Below, piece by piece: positions 7,460 to 12,985 of a stretch of 12,985 nt of DNA (the first letter of the stretch is position 1; each line of letters begins with the position of its first letter). The notes beneath the pieces were generated by a model. It searched no databases. It was given only the letters and a program-made list of their open reading frames with translations, and had not been told where the DNA came from. Origin of the DNA: an uncultured Alphaproteobacteria bacterium (lineage in GTDB: Bacteria; Pseudomonadota; Alphaproteobacteria; Micavibrionales; Micavibrionaceae); the NCBI GenBank assembly GCA_946481105.1, contig CAMLMM010000059.1, positions 1 to 12,985 on the forward strand, read 5' to 3'. A program made the position numbers and the translations under genes.

Positions 7460-7493
7460 CGGCATATTGGCCGAGAATTTTTGGCTGGTGCCA
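7460..7493. promoter_or_regulatory. Two short GGC/GCC dyads in the coxB upstream region
   Basis: The 120-base gap before coxB contains CGGC-N6-GCCG (7460-7473) and TGGC-N4-GCCA (7482-7493). Either could be a small operator, and the first partly resembles the GCGGC-N5-GNCGC boxes described for RegA/RoxR-type redox regulators, though its second half does not match. TTGGCT at 7481-7486 followed after 18 bases by TTAATT is a weak promoter candidate. I see no strong signal here. Confidence 0.22.
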
Positions 7494-7532
7494 GATATGC
7501 CCACTTAATTTTAATATATATCGCGAAAAACT

Positions 7533-8390
7533 ATGACCCGATTTTTATTGCCTGTTTTTATCTGTGTTTTGGCCATCACCGCTGGTCCGGCTCTCGCTGG
7601 GGTAGATGGGTGGCAGATGAATTTTCAGGAAGCTGTAACGCCAGCCATGGAGCATATTACGGCGTTCCACGATATGCTGCTTAAGATTATTACGGTCATC
7701 GTTATCTTCGTTCTGGGGCTGCTGGTATATGTCATGGTGCGGTTTAATGCCCGTGCCAACCCTACCCCATCAACCACCACGCATAACGTCCTGCTGGAAG
7801 TCGTCTGGACGGTTGTGCCTGTTTTGATTCTTATTCTGATTGCGGTGCCATCCTTTAAGCTGCTGTTCTTTGAAGCCCGAAACCCGGAACCTGAATTAAC
7901 CGTGAAGGTGACTGGTTATCAATGGTATTGGGGTTATGAATATCCCGATAACGGTAATATATCCCTGACTGCCAACCTTATCCCAGATAAAGATATTGAT
8001 GCGTCAAAAGGTCAGCAGCGCCTACTGTCGACGGATACACCTTTGGTTCTGCCGATTGATACGAACATCAATTTCGATGTAACGGCCAGTGATGTTATCC
8101 ACGCCTTTGCCGTGCCTGCATTTGGCGTCAAAATTGATGCTATACCAGGGCGGACCAATACGACATGGGCGCGTATCTCCAAGCCGGGTGTTTACTATGG
8201 GCAATGCTCTGAACTATGCGGCAAAGGCCATGGCTTTATGCCGATTGAAATTCATGCAGTTTCCAAAGAGGAATTTGCGGCCTGGGTTAAATCCCAGGGT
8301 GGCACGGTGAAAGCCGAAACCCCGGTTGAGGCTGCGCCCGCGCCAGCCGCGATAACGGAAGAAGACGCAGCCACGCCTGCCAAAAAATAA
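7533..8390 (+). CDS. coxB: Cytochrome c oxidase subunit II (CuA subunit)
   Basis: 285 residues. A signal peptide ends at 'GPALA' (cleavage near residue 22/23). Two membrane helices follow at about 49-70 and 87-110, then the periplasmic cupredoxin domain that accepts electrons from cytochrome c. The aromatic stretch 'GYQWYWGYEYP' (128-138) and all CuA ligands are present: H190, C225, E227 (backbone), C229, H233 and M236 in 'CSELCGKGHGFM'. The last ~24 residues are an Ala/Pro/Glu/Thr-rich tail that is probably disordered. It lies 37 bases before coxA, in one operon. No clear Shine-Dalgarno precedes ATG 7533, but the signal peptide fixes the start well. Alternative symbol ctaC. Confidence 0.95.
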   Translation: MTRFLLPVFICVLAITAGPALAGVDGWQMNFQEAVTPAMEHITAFHDMLLKIITVIVIFVLGLLVYVMVRFNARANPTPSTTTHNVLLEVVWTVVPVLILILIAVPSFKLLFFEARNPEPELTVKVTGYQWYWGYEYPDNGNISLTANLIPDKDIDASKGQQRLLSTDTPLVLPIDTNINFDVTASDVIHAFAVPAFGVKIDAIPGRTNTTWARISKPGVYYGQCSELCGKGHGFMPIEIHAVSKEEFAAWVKSQGGTVKAETPVEAAPAPAAITEEDAATPAKK

Positions 8391-8409
8391 TTATACGATT
8401 TTTGACTAG

Positions 8410-10032
<1,623 letters not shown>

Positions 10033-10036
10033 CAAT

Positions 10037-10066
10037 TTAAAAACCCCCGGCAACGGGGGTTTTTAA
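10037..10066 (+). terminator. Rho-independent terminator after coxA
   Basis: A near-perfect hairpin: TTAAAAACCCCCG pairs with CGGGGGTTTTTAA around a GCAA loop (10050-10053), starting five bases after the coxA stop. The five-T tract lies within the 3' arm and the matching A tract in the 5' arm, so it could also work from the other strand. It ends coxBA transcription before ung. Confidence 0.9.
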
Positions 10067-10078
10067 CAAGGGGACAAA

Positions 10079-10762
10079 ATGACCGAAAATATACAGCTTA
10101 CGCCGGACTGGCTGGCCCAGGTGGGGACAGAATTTGATAAGCCGTATATGGCGGAACTGAAGGCGTTTCTTAAGGCGGAGAAAGCCAAGGGGAAGATAAT
10201 TTATCCGAAGGGGTCTGAAATTTTCAATGCCATGAACACCACGGCCTTTGATGATGTGCGTGTGGTGATTCTGGGGCAGGACCCATATCATGGGGAAGGG
10301 CAGGCGCATGGCTTGTCTTTTTCGGTACGGAAAGGCGTTCCACTCCCTCCCAGCCTCGTGAACATCTATAAGGAAATCGAAGCGGAATATCAGACCAAGA
10401 TGCCGCGCACGGGCGACCTGACTGGCTGGGCCGAGCAAGGCGTTCTCCTTCTGAATGCCACATTGACCGTCCAGCAGGCCAATGCGGGGTCGCACCAGAA
10501 TAAAGGCTGGGAATCCTTCACGGATGCCGTTATCCGGGCCATCAACGACCACCATGAACATGTCGTGTTTATGCTGTGGGGGAGTTATGCCCAGAAAAAG
10601 GGTGCATTTATCGACCGTAAAAAGCATCTGGTTCTGACGGCGCCGCATCCCTCGCCGCTGTCCGCCCATCGCGGGTTCCTCGGTTGCGGGCATTTCCGCA
10701 AGGCCAATGAGTATTTGGCTAATCAAGGCCGGAAGGAAATTGACTGGCTGGCCCTGCATTAA
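10079..10762 (+). CDS. ung: Uracil-DNA glycosylase (family 1, UNG)
   Basis: 227 residues, matching the usual bacterial length. Ung removes uracil from DNA to start base-excision repair in the cytoplasm. The water-activating loop 'GQDPYHG' (66-72, catalytic D68), uracil-stacking F81 in 'GLSFSV', 'LLLNATLTV' (123-131, with N126 for uracil recognition) and the leucine-loop motif 'HPSPLSAHRGF' (190-200, catalytic H190) are all intact. AAGGGGA at 10068-10074 precedes ATG 10079 and overlaps the foot of the terminator region. The gene begins 46 bases after coxA with the terminator in between. It is therefore expressed either by read-through or from a promoter inside coxA that I could not identify. 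No terminator hairpin was seen after it. Confidence 0.96.
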   Translation: MTENIQLTPDWLAQVGTEFDKPYMAELKAFLKAEKAKGKIIYPKGSEIFNAMNTTAFDDVRVVILGQDPYHGEGQAHGLSFSVRKGVPLPPSLVNIYKEIEAEYQTKMPRTGDLTGWAEQGVLLLNATLTVQQANAGSHQNKGWESFTDAVIRAINDHHEHVVFMLWGSYAQKKGAFIDRKKHLVLTAPHPSPLSAHRGFLGCGHFRKANEYLANQGRKEIDWLALH

Positions 10763-10797
10763 TTTATTGCTCTGCACGAATAACATATTTTCCGGCA

Positions 10798-10829
10798 AGT
10801 ATTTGATTTTCTATATTTTTCTAAATACT
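10798..10829. repeat. AT-rich inverted repeat downstream of ung
   Basis: AGTATTT (10798-10804) and AAATACT (10823-10829) are exact inverted copies separated by 18 AT-rich bases. It could be a protein-binding dyad or a weak hairpin in the ung 3' region. AT-rich sequence makes chance occurrence quite likely. Confidence 0.3.
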
Positions 10830-10843
10830 AACCCGTTACTTTG

Positions 10844-10858
10844 TTAACGATTGATTAA
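10844..10858. promoter_or_regulatory. CtrA-box-like motif upstream of the exoprotein gene
   Basis: TTAACGATTGATTAA is an exact TTAA-N7-TTAA, the full binding motif of the alphaproteobacterial cell-cycle regulator CtrA. It lies 144 bases before the exoprotein start, just upstream of a weak promoter candidate. A single AT-rich motif can arise by chance, but the same window encodes a DivL-type protein of the pathway that controls CtrA. Confidence 0.4.
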
Positions 10859-10862
10859 TTTC

Positions 10863-10892
10863 TTGTGATTGCAGTGTGTTGCATGCTAAATC
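10863..10892 (+). promoter_or_regulatory. Weak promoter candidate for the exoprotein gene
   Basis: TTGTGA (10863-10868) and TAAATC (10887-10892) are separated by 18 bases. Both deviate from consensus. The CtrA-like box ends four bases before this -35, a placement compatible with activation. A start near 10900 would give a leader of about 100 bases containing the 10923-10949 hairpin. Confidence 0.22.
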
Positions 10893-10922
10893 ACCCATAC
10901 ACTTGAAAATAAACAGGATAAA

Positions 10923-10949
10923 TACGCATGGTCTGAAAAGTCCTGCGTA
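10923..10949 (+). promoter_or_regulatory. Leader hairpin with GAAA loop before the exoprotein gene
   Basis: TACGCA (10923-10928) pairs with TGCGTA (10944-10949). Beyond a bulged T, GG/CC and CT/AG pairs flanking a T-T mismatch close a GAAA tetraloop (10935-10938). Ten base pairs are possible. It ends 52 bases before ATG 11002 and is followed by a T-rich stretch (10961-10974) that is too distant for a standard terminator. It may be an RNA regulatory or stability element. It does not match the c-di-GMP (GEMM) riboswitch core. Confidence 0.42.
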
Positions 10950-11001
10950 AGTCATTTAAATAGTTTTCTTTTTTGGGATTTGAAAATACGGGAGAAAGTC
11001 C

Positions 11002-12985
11002 ATGAACAGAGTCGGTTTCATTCGCGCAAAAAATACTTCATCCAATAAATTATCCCTGCTGATGCGCACGACCGCGATAACAGCTGCCGGACTTCTGGCC
11101 ATGGCCAACAACGCGCACGCCGATGACTTTGAGTTGCCAGTCAATGGGCAGGTTGTTGCCGGTTCATCAACGATTACCAATCCGTCTACCGGATATATGC
11201 TTATAACCCAGCATACTGACCGGGCTATTATCAACTGGGATAGTTTCAATATTGGCGTAGGATCGACAGTGCGGATTGACCAACCGAATGCCAGTTCAGT
11301 GAATGTTAACCGCGTTATTAGTAAGGGGACAGACCCCACGAAAATTTTGGGAACGTTGCGCTCTAATGGTGTGGTTGCGGTCCTTGATCGAAATGGAATT
11401 TTTTTTGGTGAAGATTCTGTTGTGGATGTCGCGGCACTTATTGCCTCGACAGGCGATATTGATGACTCAGATTTTATGTCTGGGATGACCAGGTTTGATT
11501 TAAAGAATATTCTTGGTGGAGAAATAGAACTCGCCACCGGCAGCACTATTTCGGTTGCTGAAGGGGGCTTGGCAGCTATAGTGGCTCCTACCGTGCGTCA
11601 GGGTGGCACCATTACAGCGAAAGCCGGGAAAATTGCTTTGGCTTCCGGTAGCGAAGTGACAGTTGATCTGTATGGCGACCAGTTGCTGGAAATTGCGGTT
11701 CCCCCTGAATCGGATCAGGCGCAGATTGTAAACACTGGTGTGCTTGACGCTGCTGGCGGCACCATCGAAGTCCGCATGGACGTTTCCCAAGCGGCAGGTC
11801 TGCTGGATACAGTTGTCAATAACAAAGGTATCGAACACGCGGCGTCAGCCAAAATGGTTGGGGGCAAGATTGTCCTGGCGGGTGGCGATACACGTGTCAC
11901 GGTTAAAGGCGAGCTTAACGCAGACAAAGCTGTCAGTGTGACGGGTGGTATGGTTGATGTTACGGCAGGTTCCAAAATTGTTGCTGGTTCCGAAGGTAAT
12001 GCCGGCGACGTTCTGGTTCTGGCGTCCAGCAAACTGGATTATAACGGTTATATCGACTCTAATGCAGGCCATGTCGAGACATCAGCCGTGCGTCGCTTGA
12101 CGGTGGGGGATGCAGCCGAGGTTCATGCGGCTACCTGGCTTCTTGACCCGCTCAGCATTGACATTAAAGGTGTCGCACAAGATGGCGCTGTTTACGCTGG
12201 CGCGATTGAAGACGCACTGAACAACGGCACGGATGTCACTATCCGCACCAATACCGAAGGTCCGGATGCGGGTAATATCGACCTGTTCACAGTAATTGAC
12301 TGGAACACGACGGCTTCACTCGTTCTTGATGCCATCCATGATATTCACTTTGACAATAATTCAGGTCTTGCCGCGACTAACGCAGCAAATATCACGCTGA
12401 CCGCCGGGGACGATATTCGTTTCTCCAAGGCAACGAGTTCAGGTATCTCAACCCAGGGCGGGAATATCAATCTGACCTCGGGGGATAATGTGCATATCCG
12501 CGCCGGGAATCTTCTGAACGCCAATGGCGGCAATATCGTGATTGATAACGGCGGCGCGTTGCTGGCTGACGTCAATACCATCACCACAACAGGTACAGGT
12601 ACAATCACCGTCAACCAGAATAAAACATCCGAAGTTATTTCGGCCTTGCTGCAACCGCTTCATTCAATTCAGGCGGCTGTGGATGCCATCAATAACACAG
12701 GCGATGGACTGAACACGGTGAATGTGGGCAGCGGTACCTGGACCGAAAACGTGACGATCAGCAAAAACAATTTCCTGCTTAAAGGCGCGCGCGCCGGTAT
12801 CGCCGGGGTTGATCATGCGGCGTCCGCCATTGCAGGAACATTGGTAAATTCAGGTAACAGCAGCGCAGCTCTGTTAAGAATACTGGATGCCAATAATGTG
12901 ACCATTGATGGTCTGGATTTTGACGGCAGCGCCGGTGTCCAGATTTATTCTTCGTCGGGTGTGACCTTTAAAAATAACACGATCA
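11002..12985 (+). CDS. Two-partner-secretion exoprotein (TpsA/FhaB-like), 5' part, runs off the window
   Basis: 661 codons are open to the right edge. A 40-residue signal sequence ends in 'NNAHA' before D41. The secretion (TPS/haemagglutination-activity) domain covers about 41-300, with 'INWDSFNIG' (77-85), 'QPNASSVNVNRV' (94-105), 'ILGTLRSNG' (115-123) and 'VDVAALIAST' (141-150). The usual NPNG turn is DRNG (129-132) here. 'TWLLDP' at 378-383 is another motif of this class. Residues ~390-550 are Gly/Asn/Thr-rich beta-helix repeats. From ~555 ('SIQAAVDAINNTGDG') a pectate-lyase/PbH1-like right-handed helix module begins. Such proteins cross the outer membrane through a TpsB (FhaC/ShlB) porin and act as adhesins, toxins or surface layers. 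No TpsB is in view. GGGAG at 10990-10994 is the ribosome binding site. Confidence 0.9.
   Translation, partial: MNRVGFIRAKNTSSNKLSLLMRTTAITAAGLLAMANNAHADDFELPVNGQVVAGSSTITNPSTGYMLITQHTDRAIINWDSFNIGVGSTVRIDQPNASSVNVNRVISKGTDPTKILGTLRSNGVVAVLDRNGIFFGEDSVVDVAALIASTGDIDDSDFMSGMTRFDLKNILGGEIELATGSTISVAEGGLAAIVAPTVRQGGTITAKAGKIALASGSEVTVDLYGDQLLEIAVPPESDQAQIVNTGVLDAAGGTIEVRMDVSQAAGLLDTVVNNKGIEHAASAKMVGGKIVLAGGDTRVTVKGELNADKAVSVTGGMVDVTAGSKIVAGSEGNAGDVLVLASSKLDYNGYIDSNAGHVETSAVRRLTVGDAAEVHAATWLLDPLSIDIKGVAQDGAVYAGAIEDALNNGTDVTIRTNTEGPDAGNIDLFTVIDWNTTASLVLDAIHDIHFDNNSGLAATNAANITLTAGDDIRFSKATSSGISTQGGNINLTSGDNVHIRAGNLLNANGGNIVIDNGGALLADVNTITTTGTGTITVNQNKTSEVISALLQPLHSIQAAVDAINNTGDGLNTVNVGSGTWTENVTISKNNFLLKGARAGIAGVDHAASAIAGTLVNSGNSSAALLRILDANNVTIDGLDFDGSAGVQIYSSSGVTFKNNTI
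11399..11406 (+). repeat. T8 homopolymer within the secretion domain of the exoprotein gene
   Basis: Eight T encode Ile-Phe-Phe right after the DRNG turn, at residues 133-135. A one-base slip would abolish the whole exoprotein, so it is a candidate site for on/off variation, although a T8 run is only moderately long. Confidence 0.75.

Noticed and set aside
10923..10949. c-di-GMP (GEMM) riboswitch in the exoprotein leader
   Set aside because: The GAAA loop and an ACGCA string are reminiscent of GEMM, but the conserved core and second stem are absent.
10956..11546. 196-codon minus-strand frame over the start of the exoprotein gene
   Set aside because: The plus-strand frame has a signal peptide, conserved secretion-domain motifs and a ribosome binding site. 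The minus frame is low-complexity Ser/Thr/Pro sequence mirroring it.

Overview
The window comes from the chromosome of an alphaproteobacterium. It carries a DivL-type tyrosine pseudo-histidine-kinase (a cell-cycle regulator known only from Alphaproteobacteria), a psd-pssA phospholipid pair, a ubiA/rsmE neighbourhood, and aa3-type cytochrome oxidase genes in the order coxB-coxA. Base composition looks moderate by eye and there is no sign of an integrated mobile element. I cannot name the genus. A Rhodospirillales- or Micavibrio-like lineage is only a guess.

Layout. Positions 1-1544 (+) are a membrane-lipid cluster: the last 25 codons of psd, then pssA, then a small membrane protein. That protein aligns without gaps to the CDP-alcohol phosphotransferase core but has lost nearly all of its catalytic residues. 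An unrecognised gene on the minus strand (1541-2326) converges on this cluster and carries a run of eight G on its coding strand. Positions 2492-4807 (+) encode the DivL-like protein: four PAS-like domains, an H-box with Tyr in place of His, and an intact ATP-binding domain. ubiA (4796-5707, minus) converges on it. From a putative promoter at 5755-5783, a second unrecognised gene (5811-6641) and rsmE (6678-7412) run rightward. Next come coxB and coxA (7533-10032), closed by a very clear intrinsic terminator, and then ung (10079-10762).

The right edge (11002 onward) is the first 661 codons of a large two-partner-secretion (TpsA/FhaB-like) exoprotein that runs off the window. Its 239-base upstream region holds a perfect TTAA-N7-TTAA motif (the CtrA box of Alphaproteobacteria) and a leader hairpin with a GAAA loop.

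How the genes fit together. psd/pssA make phosphatidylethanolamine. ubiA supplies ubiquinone, and coxBA encode the catalytic core of a terminal oxidase. DivL-type proteins act on the CckA-ChpT-CtrA phosphorelay, so a CtrA-box-like site before the adhesin gene suggests that surface adhesion may follow the cell cycle. That link is inference from one motif. No RNA genes, CRISPR arrays, insertion sequences or attachment sites were seen. No gene-free stretch exceeds 300 bases.
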